This document shows positions 33,925 through 44,545 of a stretch of 64,000 nt of DNA, piece after piece. Position 1 is the stretch's first letter; each line of letters starts with the position of its first letter. Position numbers and translations under genes: made by a program. Source of the stretch: Scilla litardierei (lineage: Eukaryota > Streptophyta > Magnoliopsida > Asparagales > Asparagaceae); assembly GCA_030789695.1 (NCBI GenBank), contig CM061133.1, forward strand, positions 99,901,128 to 99,965,127, in the 5' to 3' direction. The notes under the pieces are model-generated. The model had not been told where the DNA came from. It was given only the letters and a program-made list of their open reading frames with translations, and did not search any database.

Positions 33925-34344
33925 TGATACGACTAGGGCTTTTTGTGGGGATTAAAGGTAGGGTTTTTATGGATTGTGGACTACTAATCTAGGGTTTGAT
34001 AGCGAAGATCAGATCTGAAATAGTAATTTAATTGCGAATAAAATAGATCTAGGGCTACAACTAATTAACTAATGACTAGGGAATAATCTAGAGTACTAGG
34101 AATAGAAAATACCTTGATCAAATCTTCGATGCCGCACACCCTAGGGCCGGCCGGCCCCTTTATTGGGGGAGGGGTTAATAATTGTCTAGTTACCCCTTTG
34201 CCCTCCCCACTTGTGAGTAATCACAAGTTTGGGACCGGGTCCAGGTTGGACCCAAGTCGTCGCCTCCGATGGTAGACCCGCATCCCTTGGACCGGACCCC
34301 CATCCTTACTAGCCGCCTCCTCCTCTTGTTGCTGGGCCGCATCA
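33925..34344 (-). repeat. 3' LTR of the chromovirus
   Basis: This is the partner of the LTR at 39700-40118. On the minus strand it directly follows the polypurine tract and the stop codon of the polyprotein. Confidence 0.95.
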
Positions 34345-36768
34345 TTACTCCCCCCCTAAAAATGCCACCTTGTCCTCAAGGTGGAAATCTGGAAACTGGT
34401 CACGGATCACTGAAGCAGCCTCCCAAGTAGCATCGTAATCGGGTAGGCCCCGCCAACGAATTCTCACCTCCTGAACCCCGCCTGCGGTCTGCCGAATCCC
34501 TGTCAACTCCTGAGGCTCCAGGAGCACCTCCATGTCATCTGTCAAAGTGGGTGGGAGAGTGGGTGACAGAGTATGATTTCCGATGGCACGTCGCAACTGT
34601 GAAATGTGGAACACCGGGTGAATGGTCGACGTGGTGGGTAACTGCAGTCTATAGGCCACCTTCCCGATCTGAGCGGTCACCTCGAAAGGGCCATAGTAAC
34701 GGGCCGCTAGCTTCTCATTGCTCCGATGAGCCAAGGTCCTCTGCCGGTAAGGTCGGAGCTTCAGGTACACGCGGTCCCCCACCTCAAACTGCTCATCTCG
34801 CCGGTGTGCATCTGCCTTGGTCTTCATGATCTGCTGGGCCCTCAACAAATGTTTCTTCAGCTCTTCCAAGTACCTATCCCGCTCAGTCAAGTGCTCCTCT
34901 ACCTGGGACACCGGCGTAGCGCCTCTGCTGTAATGTATCAACTGTGGGGGGTCACGGCCATAGAGGATCCGGAATGGGGTGCTCTGTGCTGCTGAATGGT
35001 ACGAGGTGTTGTACCAGTATTCGGCCCATGCTAACCACCTGGCCCACTGTCTCGGCGACTCTGACGCGAAGCACCTCAGGTATGTCTGAACACTCCTATT
35101 CACCACCTCCGTCTGTCCATCTGTCTGCGGGTGATAGGCCGTGCTCCTCCGCAGCTGGGTCCCCTGTACCTTAAATAACTCCTTCCAAAAGCTGCTGATG
35201 AACACCTTGTCCCGATCTGACACTATGGAGCCCGGAAACCCGTGCAGGCGAACCACCTCCTTCATAAATGATACTGCCACCGTAACTGCAGTGTATGGGT
35301 GTCTGAGAGGTATAAAATGGGAGTACTTGCTGAGCCGATCGACCACCACTAATATGGAACTGTACCCCTCAGATCGCGGCAACCCCTCAATGAAATCCAT
35401 ACTGATATCCTCCCATACGCGCTCTGGCAAAGCTAATGGCTGTAAAAGTCCTGCTGGCGCCATTGCCAAATATTTGTGACGCTGGCACACGTCACATTCT
35501 GCTATCCGCTGGGCAATGTCCTTCTTCATCCCAGGCCAATATAGCTCCCTCGCCATCCGTCGGTAAGTCTGCTGTACCCCGGAGTGCCCCCCAATGGCGC
35601 TGCCGTGGAACTCCTGAAAAATCATGGGGATGTGGACGGACCCCCTGGGAATCACAAGCCGGTCGTGGTATAGCAACCTCTGTCCCTCCATGTTGTATTC
35701 CTGAAAGTCCGAGGACCCCTGCTGCAGTGCCTCACGGATCCTCGTCAAATCTGCATCAGCCTCTATCTCTCTACTCAAGGGCTCCCAATCCAAGAGGACG
35801 GGTGCGGATATGGCCGCTACCTCCGCAATCTCCTCGCGACGTGACAGGGCGTCAGCCGCCTTGTTCTCCAGGCCTGGGCGGTACTGTATCTCGAATGTGA
35901 AGTGCACCAGCTTGGAGAGCCATCTCTGATGCTCCTCGGTAACCATACGCTGCTCCAATAAGTACTTCAGACTCCGCTGGTCGGTCCGCACTACGAACTT
36001 CCTACCCAACAGGTAGGGCCGCCACTTCTGAATAGCAAGTACAATCGCCATCAGCTCCCTCTCATAAACTGACTTCAGCCTCGCCCGTGCTGACAGTGTC
36101 TGGCTGAAGAAAGCAATGGGCCTCTGGTCCTGCATCAAAACTGCCCCTAGGCCATACCCTGATGCGTCGGTGTCTATCACAAAAGGTCTGCTGAAATCTG
36201 GGAGCCCCAAAACTGGCACCGACGTCATCGCCTGCTTCAGGGCCTCAAATGCCCTGGTAGCCTCCTCGCTCCAGTGGAAGTTGTCTTTCTTCAGTTGCTC
36301 GGTGAGAGGCCAAGCAATCGTGCTATATCCCTGAACAAACTTCCTGTAATACCTTGTCAACCCCAAAAAACCGCGCAGTCCCCGTAAGGTAGAGGGTACC
36401 GGCCAGTCTAACATGGCAACAATCTTGGTCTTGTCGGCTGCCACTCCCTCTGCTGATACCACGTGGCCCAAGTACTCCACCTGAGGCTGGCCGAACAGAC
36501 ACTTCTTCTTATTCGCACAGAGCTGCTGCTCCTGTAGCTCATGCAATACTGCTCTCAGATGTCCCATGTGCTCCTCCATACTGCGGCTGTACACCAGTAT
36601 GTCATCAAAGAAGACCAACACGAAACTCCTCAGAAAAGGTCGGAAGACCTTGTTCATCAAAGCCTGGAATGTCGCTGGTGCATTCGTCAAGCCGAAAGGC
36701 ATGACTAGGAACTCATAATGCCCCTCGTGAGTCCTAAATGCGGTCTTTGGCACGTCGGCCGCCCTCAT
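34345..36768 (-). CDS. Chromovirus RT, RNase H, integrase and chromodomain
   Basis: The 807-codon frame continues the polyprotein after a one-base frameshift. It has RT motifs ([16 protein letters not shown]; catalytic FFDDILVYS near residue 55), RNase H ([11 protein letters not shown], about 205), the integrase zinc domain ([11 protein letters not shown] and CDVCQRH, about 395-430), the integrase core ([35 protein letters not shown]) and the GPF module. It ends with a chromodomain ([19 protein letters not shown], about 765-785) and the tail [12 protein letters not shown]. The chromodomain directs integration to heterochromatin in this group. The end of the frame overlaps the polypurine tract. 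Confidence 0.95.
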   Translation of the reverse strand: MRAADVPKTAFRTHEGHYEFLVMPFGLTNAPATFQALMNKVFRPFLRSFVLVFFDDILVYSRSMEEHMGHLRAVLHELQEQQLCANKKKCLFGQPQVEYLGHVVSAEGVAADKTKIVAMLDWPVPSTLRGLRGFLGLTRYYRKFVQGYSTIAWPLTEQLKKDNFHWSEEATRAFEALKQAMTSVPVLGLPDFSRPFVIDTDASGYGLGAVLMQDQRPIAFFSQTLSARARLKSVYERELMAIVLAIQKWRPYLLGRKFVVRTDQRSLKYLLEQRMVTEEHQRWLSKLVHFTFEIQYRPGLENKAADALSRREEIAEVAAISAPVLLDWEPLSREIEADADLTRIREALQQGSSDFQEYNMEGQRLLYHDRLVIPRGSVHIPMIFQEFHGSAIGGHSGVQQTYRRMARELYWPGMKKDIAQRIAECDVCQRHKYLAMAPAGLLQPLALPERVWEDISMDFIEGLPRSEGYSSILVVVDRLSKYSHFIPLRHPYTAVTVAVSFMKEVVRLHGFPGSIVSDRDKVFISSFWKELFKVQGTQLRRSTAYHPQTDGQTEVVNRSVQTYLRCFASESPRQWARWLAWAEYWYNTSYHSAAQSTPFRILYGRDPPQLIHYSRGATPVSQVEEHLTERDRYLEELKKHLLRAQQIMKTKADAHRRDEQFEVGDRVYLKLRPYRQRTLAHRSNEKLAARYYGPFEVTAQIGKVAYRLQLPTTSTIHPVFHISQLRRAIGNHTLSPTLPPTLTDDMEVLLEPQELTGIRQTAGGVQEVRIRWRGLPDYDATWEAASVIRDQFPDFHLEDKVAFLGGE
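34348..34358 (-). other. Polypurine tract of the chromovirus
   Basis: The minus strand reads TAGGGGGGGAG just before TAA and the LTR start. It primes plus-strand DNA synthesis in LTR elements. It overlaps the last codons of the polyprotein. Confidence 0.8.
34359..34380 (-). other. Overlap of polyprotein C-terminus and PPT region
   Basis: The last residues (DKVAFLGGE) are encoded across the purine-rich stretch that precedes the 3' LTR, leaving no 3' non-coding spacer. This compact arrangement is usual for Reina-like elements. Confidence 0.6.
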
Positions 36769-36815
36769 CCGGATCTGGTGGTAACCCGACTTCAGATCAA
36801 TTTTGGAAAAATAAG

Positions 36816-38717
36816 CTACCCGTGGAGTTCATCCAAAAGCTCATCTATCACAGGGATGGGGAATTTATCTGCCACTGTTTCCTTATTGAGGGCCCTGTAA
36901 TCCACGCAGAATCTCCAGCTGCCATCCTTCTTCTTCACCAACAGTACTGGGCTAGAAAAAGGGCTAGTGCTCGGTTGGATCACCCCTGCCTGCAGCATCT
37001 CCTCCACCAACCGCTCTATCTCATCCTTTTGTACCTGAGGGTACCTGTAAGGCCGCACACTAATGGGAGACACGCCCTCTCTCAAAACAATGGCGTGCTC
37101 ATGATCTCTGTGGGGTGGCAGCCCCTGCGGTGTCTGGAAGACCTCCTCAAACTGTGCCAACAGCTCCTCGACCTCCGGTGCTACTGTCTGTGGGGTGTCC
37201 TCACTCTGTACCGACGCTGTCACTGCCTGTAGCTCCACCAAGTACCCCCCTCCTGCGGTGTGGATAGCCCTGGACATGGCCTTGTAAGCCACCAGGGAAC
37301 GACAGAGGCTGGGGTCCCCCTGTAACACTACTGTCCTCCCCTCGTGCTGATACTCCATCCTCAGCAGCTTCCAGTTGGTCCTGGTCTCCCCGAGGGTCTG
37401 TAACCACTTCATCCCCAGGATGACGTCTGTACTCCCCAGCTCCAAGGGCAGGAAATCGGCGACGATCTGCTCCCCCTGAACCGCCACAACCACCCCGCGA
37501 CAGACACCAGTGCTATGTGTCACCTGTCCCGTGCCGAGCATCACTCCATACCTCCCAGTGCCGCTCATCTGCAAACCCTGTGCCTCTGCCAGTCTGCTGG
37601 AAATGAAGTTGTGGGTGGCCCCACTGTCGATCAAAACTATCACCTCCTGGCTACCCACCTGTCCCACCAATTTCATGGTGTGGTTCGGTGTGAACCCCAC
37701 CACGGAATTGAGGGACACCTCTGCAAGGTCTAAGTGCTGATGCTCCATCTCCTCCTCATCCTCTCCTGCCTCTAGGGTGATGACCTCGTCCTCTCCCTCC
37801 TCATCGCCAGCTATCAGTATCTGGAGAGTCCGAGCGGCGCATCGGTGTCCGGGGGTGAACTTCTCATCACATCTGAAGCACAGCCCCTTCAACCGCTTCT
37901 CCCGTATCTCAGCATCTGTCATCCTGCGCACCGGCCCCCCACCACGGGGCTCCTGCCTCCTGTCAGTACCGCTCCCAGCTACGGCCGTCACCCCCTGCCC
38001 TGGGGTGGTCCCTGTAGTAGGTGATGCCCTCTGGCCTGCAGTAGCCGCCTGACTCCGGAATGTGGCACCTCCCCACGTCCCGCGGGCCCTCCGCTCTGTC
38101 TCCTGGTGATCCTCTACTTTCCTGGCCAGTGTCATCATCCCCCGCAGCCCAACAGGCTTGAACTGTCTCAGCCCCGACCGTACCGTGGGCTTCAGCCCCT
38201 TCATGAAACATCCCTCCAGGGACTCCTCAGAGACTCCCCGAACTCGGTGGCAGAGCGGCTCGAACTTCTTGATGTAATCACCCACGCTCCCCTCCTGCCT
38301 CAGCGAGTACAGCCTCTCGAACACACCGCCGGCCGGACCTCCTCCAAATCGCTCTGTCAAGAGCGTCGTAAACTCAGCCCAGGTCTGAAAAGGCCGCTGC
38401 TGATCGGTCCAACGAAACCAGCCCAAAGCCTCTCCCTCCAGGCAGACCCCTATCGCCCGTAGCCAATCCTCCCCTGGGACTGCGGACACCTCCAAGTACC
38501 TCTCCACCCGGTACAGCCAGTCGTCTGGGTCGCCTCCCTCAAAGACAGGCACCTCCAGCTTCCTCAGGCGCCTCTCGCCAGCGAATCCCCCTCTCCTGCG
38601 GCTGGAATCCTCCCCTGTGCTGGTATCCCTGTCGCCTGTCTGGAACGTACGCCTCAGCCCGCTCACGGTAGCCCCCCTCTGCTGCGTGCCCCTGCCAGCC
38701 TCCCTGATGGTGCCCAA
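36816..38717 (-). CDS. Chromovirus Gag core, protease and start of RT
   Basis: The 633-codon frame holds the retrotransposon gag core ([37 protein letters not shown], residues about 55-180), a zinc knuckle ([14 protein letters not shown], about 290), an aspartic protease ([13 protein letters not shown], about 365; DVILGMKWL) and the first reverse transcriptase motifs ([20 protein letters not shown]). The upstream stop at 38769 and the frameshift at about 36816 bound it. The ATG at 38717 is simply the first methionine after the stop and is probably not a natural start. The protein would assemble the particle and mature the polyprotein in the cytoplasm. Confidence 0.93.
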   Translation of the reverse strand: MGTIREAGRGTQQRGATVSGLRRTFQTGDRDTSTGEDSSRRRGGFAGERRLRKLEVPVFEGGDPDDWLYRVERYLEVSAVPGEDWLRAIGVCLEGEALGWFRWTDQQRPFQTWAEFTTLLTERFGGGPAGGVFERLYSLRQEGSVGDYIKKFEPLCHRVRGVSEESLEGCFMKGLKPTVRSGLRQFKPVGLRGMMTLARKVEDHQETERRARGTWGGATFRSQAATAGQRASPTTGTTPGQGVTAVAGSGTDRRQEPRGGGPVRRMTDAEIREKRLKGLCFRCDEKFTPGHRCAARTLQILIAGDEEGEDEVITLEAGEDEEEMEHQHLDLAEVSLNSVVGFTPNHTMKLVGQVGSQEVIVLIDSGATHNFISSRLAEAQGLQMSGTGRYGVMLGTGQVTHSTGVCRGVVVAVQGEQIVADFLPLELGSTDVILGMKWLQTLGETRTNWKLLRMEYQHEGRTVVLQGDPSLCRSLVAYKAMSRAIHTAGGGYLVELQAVTASVQSEDTPQTVAPEVEELLAQFEEVFQTPQGLPPHRDHEHAIVLREGVSPISVRPYRYPQVQKDEIERLVEEMLQAGVIQPSTSPFSSPVLLVKKKDGSWRFCVDYRALNKETVADKFPIPVIDELLDELHG

Positions 38718-38771
38718 ACTCCGCCTGGTGCCCTCCTGGAGGATCCTGGTACGCTCTCCAATCTCCCGTCA

Positions 38772-39674
38772 CTCCCCCAAAAGGTGGGGGCTGAGTCGAC
38801 GGGCCTCCTGTGGTCTGGTGGGGCCCTCCACCCTGCTGCAGTCCTCCGCCGGGTCCCCCAAAAGTCTGAAAACCTCCAAAATGCGCTCCACGAGCCTCGG
38901 GTGGGGCCCCCGGGGGACGAGGACCCTGCGGATCCAGCTGTCGGACGTCCTGGGGGGCCGGTGGCCCCCCCCCAGGGGTCGGGTGGGCCTCGGACCCCCC
39001 CTCTGGGGTCGGCCGAGGCCCCCCAGGCCGCCGCCTGGGCCGGCCGGCCCTGGAAGTGGGCCGGCGGGCCCCAGGCGGCGGCGGCTGTGTCTGCCGAGGC
39101 CGCCTGGGGGCGGCAGGGTCGGCCGCCCCTCCCATGGCCCTGGCGGCCTGCCGCCGCCTCCCAGGAGGTTCGCCGACCCCCCCCCCCCAGATGTATCTGG
39201 GGGGCCGGCGGCCACCCTGGGGGGTTCCGGGTGGCCGGAACTCCCCCACAATGGCTTGTGTCGTTGCGGCGCGTGGGCTTGGTGGATCCCCCACGCGTTG
39301 TCTCCTTGGTCAAACCCTCCATCGTTGTCTAGATCCGGCTCATCTTCCAAAAAAATTGTCTTTTTACCCTTGTCCTTCGCCAAAGGTGGCTCCTTTTTGC
39401 CCGGATCCGCCTTTGGGATAAGATGAGCGGTCAACGCCGCTATGGCCTCCGTCAATTCCGAAAGTTTTGCATCCGTTTTCCCTTGATTTGCTTGTATCTC
39501 CGCCATCTTGGCCTCCGTCTTCTCTTGATTTTCTTTGATCTCCTTCCGGATCTCCGCGGCCGTCTCCGCGTCTTCCTTCCTTAGATCGATGAAACCCTTG
39601 CTGATTTGGGCTTCAATCCTCTCAACCTTCCCCTCCAAGATTTCGATCCGCTCCGTTGCACGCGTGTTTGCCAT
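38772..39674 (-). CDS. Chromovirus Gag N-terminal part (up to internal stop)
   Basis: The open frame starts at ATG 39674, just after the primer site. Residues 1-95 form a charged coiled coil (ERIEILEGKVERIEAQISKG and KEIKENQEKTEAKMAEIQAN). Residues about 130-300 are an extremely Gly/Pro/Arg-rich low-complexity segment encoded by DNA of very high G+C (38900-39270), open in nearly every frame. The frame ends at a TGA (38769-38771). The next Gag part (38717 downwards) is in the same frame, so only this stop separates them. CGA to TGA by CpG deamination would explain it. A coiled-coil N-terminus is usual in this type of Gag. Confidence 0.8.
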
Positions 39675-39682
39675 GGATCAAA

Positions 39683-39696
39683 CCGCTCTGATACCA
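39683..39696 (-). other. Primer binding site of the chromovirus
   Basis: TGGTATCAGAGCGG on the minus strand starts three bases after the 5' LTR end and matches the complement of initiator-Met tRNA. The gag start codon ATGGCAAAC follows about ten bases later. Confidence 0.92.
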
Positions 39697-39699
39697 ATT

Positions 39700-40118
39700 T
39701 GATACGACTAGGGCTTTTTGTGGGGATTAAAGGTAGGGTTTTTATGGATTGTGGACTACTAATCTAGGGTTTGATAGCGAAGATCAGATCTGAAATAGTA
39801 ATTTAATTGCGAATAAAATAGATCTAGGGCTACAACTAATTAACTAATGACTAGGGAATAATCTAGAGTACTAGGAATAGAAAATACCTTGATCAAATCT
39901 TCGATGCCGCACACCCTAGGGCCGGCCGGCCCCTTTATTGGGGGAGGGGTTAATAATTGTCTAGTTACCCCTTTGCCCTCCCCACTTGTGAGTAATCACA
40001 AGTTTGGGACCGGGTCCAGGTTGGACCCAAGTCGTCGCCTCCGATGGTAGACCCGCATCCCTTGGACCGGACCCCATCCTTACTAGCCTCCTCCTCCTCT
40101 TGTTGCTGGGCCGCATCA
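39700..40118 (-). repeat. 5' LTR of the chromovirus
   Basis: Termini are TGATGCGGCC and GTCGTATCA on the minus strand (TG...CA with a 4-bp inverted TGAT/ATCA). It contains GGGCCGGCCGGCCC. It is 419 bp against 420 in the partner; I see one missing C and one C-for-G difference. Confidence 0.95.
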
Positions 40119-40123
40119 TATGC

Positions 40124-41061
40124 TTCTCTGCTTGTATAGAGCCTTTCATCAAATGATGAAGATTTACCTATGCCACGTGTCCTATCATCACGACCAACGA
40201 TTTAAGCTAGCATGGACATGCCTAAGCATAGTATGTTACAGGCCACTTCCAACCCAAATATTTGTGATATTGTAGACCATGAAAGAGTGCTCATGTCACA
40301 CTTTAATCATAGATAGGCATGATGCACTAGTTTCCCACCTTTTGACAGAAACATACTTACCATCAGATAACTTTACAAAATCCATTATGATGGTGTGGCC
40401 CCTTGTTGACCCAACTATATAAAAAGCCTCAATCACATATGTCCAATACTTTACCAAATACATTGCGATGGTGTGGCCCCTTGTTGACCCAACTATATAA
40501 AAAGCCTCAAGCACATATGTCCATTGGCTATGCACTTAAGTTTTCACAAAAAATTTTGTAACTACATCATTAAGCTCCTAAATACCAAATTGAGATTTGT
40601 TTGGTTATTATTCTCATTTTAGCATGATGCAGTTATTAGGCATCAAAAATAGGGCTTAAAAGTGATTTACAAAATCCAGTTAGGCAGGACTTCTTTGAAA
40701 TATGTGGTCATAAGATTCCAAACTACGCTTGCAAACCCTTAACGACGGCTCGAATTTATCTATGGTTTAGAAAACTTTAAAGCAATTGAGAACCAAAGTG
40801 GCTTGTTTGGCCATCTGAAGCTATGGTTAATTGATATTTTGCCATTGTGGGGTTTATCATCAAAAAATTTGGTCGAAGAACTAGTAACAAGAAGTAAGCG
40901 AGTGACAACTAAGTAGTTAGTTACACTTGAGGACGATCTCATATACTGGAACTCCAACGAAACCAATGCAATGTACTATCCTAATTTTTCTCTAGTTAAT
41001 ATATCAATTACTTAATTATATTTTGCAAGTATTGGTTTTATAGGAGTGAAATGCAAGCTAA
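40124..41061. other. Anonymous sequence right of the chromovirus
   Basis: This is pre-integration flank. Apart from a tandem duplication at 40370-40530 I recognise nothing in it. Confidence 0.5.
40370..40530. repeat. 78-bp tandem duplication
   Basis: Two copies share GATGGTGTGGCCCCTTGTTG, ACCCAACTATATAAAAAGCC and CACATATGTCCA, starting at equivalent points 78 bp apart (for example GTGTGGCCCC at 40393 and 40471). Each contains a TATATAAAA box-like sequence. Confidence 0.9.
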
Positions 41062-41465
41062 TATAAATTACATCGGAATTTGTATGTAATTATAATTGTG
41101 GGTTAATTAGCAAGAATGTGCTAATTAACCCCAATCAGATTACTGTAGCGATTCGTTGAATCGCTACAGTTTACAGCTGTGTCTTGTAACCACAGCAAAG
41201 AAAGGGAAAAAAATTCTTATAGTCGTGCACTAGATCTGCATGAAATCTAAGATCATAATATAAGACAAGATGATTCATTGTTTACCTAAATTCCAAGATC
41301 TCCTCATCTTTGACCTTGCTGCTCCACATCTCCCTTCTTTTTTGTTGTGGCTGCAAGACACGGTAACAATTTTTTAATCCGATTAGGGTTATTTGGAGGA
41401 AATTTTGCTAATCAACCCACAATTATTATTATTTCTATTATTTACAAATTCCAACATAATTTATA
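41062..41465. mobile_element. MITE with about 50-bp imperfect inverted ends
   Basis: The left end (TATAAATTACATCGGAATTT, then AATTGTGGGTTAATTAGCAA) is inverted at the right (TTGCTAATCAACCCACAATT, then AAATTCCAACATAATTTATA). Just inside the left end are two further perfect hairpins: GGTTAATTAGC / GCTAATTAACC (41101-41130) and ACTGTAGCGATTC / GAATCGCTACAGT (41142-41170). The element has no coding potential. The target duplication was not resolved. Confidence 0.75.
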
Positions 41466-41667
41466 GCTGTGAACTGTAGTGCTTCTTTAATCCGATTAGG
41501 GTTATTAAGGGAAATAACGGTCATGTGTTAAGAACCTAGATCCTTAATCCAAAAGAGATTAGAAATTCTTGCTCGGTAAGTTTAAGGGTTCCAACAAACT
41601 GTAGTTCTCAGCTTGATCAACTTATCTTATCATTTCAGTCTTTTATGCCATTCTAATTTCTTCCTCC

Positions 41668-41806
41668 AGATGAGAGATGATGATGATGATGACGATGATG
41701 ATGATGAAAGCAAAGATGCTTTTTTCCTCCAAATAAAATGCCGACCACAATTTTTTGGGATGAAGGCTATGATGACGACGACGACGACGACGACGAAAGA
41801 TATCAA
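41668..41806. repeat. GAT/GAC trinucleotide microsatellites
   Basis: There are two runs, GATGATGATGATGATGACGATG (41672-41707) and GACGACGACGACGACGACGA (41773-41799). They create runs of Asp on one strand and Ser or Val on the other; I do not consider either reading to be a gene. Confidence 0.9.
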
Positions 41807-41809
41807 TAT

Positions 41810-42515
41810 TGTTTTCTTCATGTGAAATGAATAAAACTCCGTATTTCTCTCCATCGCAATGATCATTTCCGTCTATCCGTAATGTACATCAATATCTTTC
41901 TCAACAACTAAGGATCTTATTTTCGAACCACATTTCAGTTTGCATGGTCCCCTTTGCATCATCATCTGCTGAATTGCGTATGCCAATATTGTGACAAGAC
42001 AATGATGGTGCCAATCTAATGCACTGCTTGCATATCCATATGCTTAATTGAAATTCTAGAAAGACCGGCAACTACTGAAATATGTTATCGTTGTAAACGC
42101 AACTCAGGAGTTAACTATCAGTCTAATAAGTTAAAAAGCTCGGATTAATCCCCAAAAAAAAGAAGTGCCCAAAATTGATAATCTAAAATCCAAATGAATT
42201 ACCGAAGGGAATATCAGATGCCCACATATAAAGTCGTCAAAATATACACGATGAATCAATTAACGATACCCACCAAGTATTTGAAGAAATTCCCCAGTAA
42301 AACAGTAAAATTTAAATAACTAACAACATAGATGAAAGCGAATTGAACCGGGTCATACCGTTCTATCTCTCCTTTTTGATCGTAGCGAAGCGCGAGTGAG
42401 GAATGGAAAAGCACAAAAGCATGCCATTTTCTCTATCTTCCCCTCCCCAATTTTCTTGGCATTCTACAGTTTTTTGACACTTCTCACAACATTTCATCTC
42501 TCTCTCTCTCTCTGC
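41810..42515. other. Anonymous sequence, nothing recognised
   Basis: There is no supported gene. A CT microsatellite (TCTCTCTCTCTC) occurs near 42499. Confidence 0.45.
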
Positions 42516-42529
42516 ACGAGTAATTCGCT

Positions 42530-42625
42530 TTCGCAGTTTTCGCTTTTTGCGGCCTACTGTCTCGACAGAGAAGGTTTTTTTCTCGGTAAACTGCGAAGGC
42601 TTTTTGCGGCCTACTGTCTCGACAG
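42530..42625. repeat. 54-bp imperfect duplication with CTGTCTCGACAG
   Basis: GCTTTTTGCGGCCTACTGTC plus TCGACAG occurs at 42542 and again at about 42600. The shared CTGTC-TC-GACAG can fold into a 5-bp stem. Confidence 0.75.
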
Positions 42626-43613
42626 CCTGTTCTTTTCAAAGAAAGTGGGAGTGTAAAGTGATATATTAGCACTGTTCATCTACTATTTGGGTTGAGACTC
42701 AGCTAACTTTCTCTCATGTTCTTTTGCAAGAAAGTTGAAAATAGAAACTAGTCTTACGTGCTACCTAACTTTCTCAATTTTGTTTTAGGACGCTTCTTAT
42801 GTAGGAAAGTATAGGAGAGAAAGTGAAAAAATCACTATTCATGCACTGTTCACTGGATTCCTACCTCACTTTCTGTTTGTGTGTTCTTTTGTGTTTTGTG
42901 TGTTCTTGGAAAAAAAGCTGACGTGGCGGAAAAATTTGGATTCCATGGGGGTGTTTTGGAGTTGGGATGAAAAGCTAGGATTACACAAGAATCCTAGCTT
43001 TGGTGGGGCCCTCAAGGTGTGTAGTCACCTCGGTGAGAATATTAAGGTTACCGCACCCCAAAATCAAATGTTAAAAAATAAATAACTCACAAATAATTTA
43101 GGCCGGGGGTAAACTTACCTAGGATCACCACATCCCAAAATCCAACTTTCCACCTCCAACTTTCTTCATCCAAAAGAACACACTACACGGAGTGGGCCCC
43201 ATCTCAACTTTCCAACTCCACAATCCAAACTCACTTTCGAACAAAAGAACACACTACACCAAATTTCTCTCTCATCAGATTCCACACTTCTCAACTTTTC
43301 CCCTTTATACTTTCCAACAAAAGAACAGGCCCTTACTAGCTTTTGTTGGGATTATGGTGGCATCTTGGGATTATGGGTCCCACGGGATGTTATCATCTCT
43401 CTCTCCACAATCTCCCCATAATCTCACTTTTTTCATCCAACTTTTTTCAACCAAAAGAACACAAAAAAGTGTGGTGGAGACCACATTACTTTCTCGACTC
43501 CACTTTCCATACAACTTTCCAACCAAAAAACACAAAACTCTATTTTCTCTCTCTTCAGATTCCACAACTCTCCAACTTTCTCAAATTCCACTTTCAACCA
43601 AAAGAACAGCCCC
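42625..43613. mobile_element. Tourist-like MITE remnants
   Basis: The left end CCTGTTCTTTTCAAAGAAAG (42625) and right ends that read, on the minus strand, GGGCCTGTTCTTTTGTTGGA (terminus 43332, followed by TTA) and GGGGCTGTTCTTTTGGTTGA (terminus 43613, followed by TAA) belong to one family. TTA/TAA targets and GGGSCTGTTC ends fit PIF/Harbinger (Tourist) MITEs. At least two copies, one truncated, appear superimposed. The interior has no open frame of note. Confidence 0.6.
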
Positions 43614-43616
43614 TAA

Positions 43617-44362
43617 GGGGATGTTCTTTTTGTTGAAAATGGTTTTGTGGAACGTTGAGGTTTCGTGGAATCTTAGTTTTATGGGTCACACACAACTTTC
43701 TTGTGTTTTTTTAAAGTTAATTGGAAATTTGGATAAAAAAGTTTGATGTAGGGTCCACGAGTTGTACTAATTATTATACTAAACATATAATTAAACTAAT
43801 TATTATACTAAACTATATAATTAAACTAATTATTAAATTAAAATATTTAATTATAATCCGTAATTAAAAAATTAAAAAACCTAAAAACATGAATGCAAAG
43901 TGCATTACGGCACTCAGCAAAAATTAAAAAAACAAAAAACAAAAAAACACGGAGCACTGTGCATTTCTCATGCTAAATAATTAAAATAAGTTGGATGCTA
44001 ACAAAAAAATCATGGAGCATTCTGCATTTCTCAGTGCACATTGCTCTGTCGAAATAAAAAATTAAAAAATAGGATAGGCACGCTGCGATTCGCCGAGAGA
44101 AAGAAGAGAGAGAGGAGTGGGGCCAGGTCATCATTGCAGCTGGAATCTGAAGCAGATTCCATGTGAAATGCGGAGAAAACGCAACAGAAAATTTAGCTGC
44201 CACGGCGGAGCCACAGAGATTTTTTCCATCCAATTTTTTCTCGATGCAACGAACTGACCAAAAGAAAGTGGGGTGAGAAAGTGGGAAATAGTGTGTGAAT
44301 AGTGGGGTGAACAATGTGCTTTTCCCACTTTCTCACTCACATTCAAGAAAAAGCACAGGGCC
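43617..44362. mobile_element. 746-bp Tourist-like MITE with TAA target duplication
   Basis: The left end is GGGGATGTTCTTTTTGTTGA and the right end, on the minus strand, GGCCCTGTGCTTTTTCTTGA. TAA flanks both ends (43614-43616 and 44363-44365). Three-base TAA duplications and such ends fit PIF/Harbinger MITEs. It is inserted in the copia pol relic that resumes at 44366. Confidence 0.78.
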
Positions 44363-44365
44363 TAA

Positions 44366-44545
44366 TGCATCTCTGTTGTGAAGCTTCGAGCTTATTTCTT
44401 ATAGTGACTCAGGACTATGTTGCTTGTAAAATCACTGGAAAGAGCACAAGTGGAACATGTCACTTCCTTGGACATTTCCTTGTCTCCTGCTTTAGCAAAA
44501 AGGAGAGTTCAGTCTCACTATCTACCACTGAGACAAAGTATATAG
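44366..44545 (+). pseudogene. Copia RNase H relic, left part
   Basis: The translation includes YVACKITGKSTSGTCHFLGH, FLVSCFSKKESSVSLSTTET and KYI, the RNase H domain of a Sirevirus-like copia polyprotein (usual form: GCKxDRKSTSGTCxxLG). It is cut at 44545 by the solo LTR; the same codon series resumes at 46121. Upstream pol sequence is replaced by the MITE at 43617-44362. Confidence 0.85.

Larger units (their letters stand above)
33925..40118 (-). mobile_element. Complete Reina-like chromovirus, 6.19 kb
   Basis: The element has LTRs of 420 bp (33925-34344) and 419 bp (39700-40118), a perfect 5-bp target duplication TATGC (33920-33924 and 40119-40123), an initiator-Met primer site and a polypurine tract. 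It encodes Gag, protease, reverse transcriptase, RNase H, integrase and a C-terminal chromodomain in one polyprotein order. The chromodomain followed by [10 protein letters not shown], and the short LTRs, point to the Reina clade (inference). The LTRs differ at only two positions by eye, so it inserted recently. It is not autonomous as it stands: one in-frame stop in gag and one frameshift in the reverse transcriptase. Confidence 0.95.

Noticed and set aside
38617..39426. Long plus-strand open frames opposite the chromovirus gag
   Set aside because: They arise from the C-rich low-complexity tract, which is open in almost every frame; the minus strand carries the real Gag-Pol domains.
41142..41170. 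Perfect 13-bp hairpin as a rho-independent terminator or microRNA precursor
   Set aside because: The stem is not followed by a T run in the needed position, is too short for a plant microRNA precursor, and lies in a MITE.
41613..41866. Poly-Asp and poly-Ser/Val open frames
   Set aside because: They are simple translations of GAT/GAC microsatellites.
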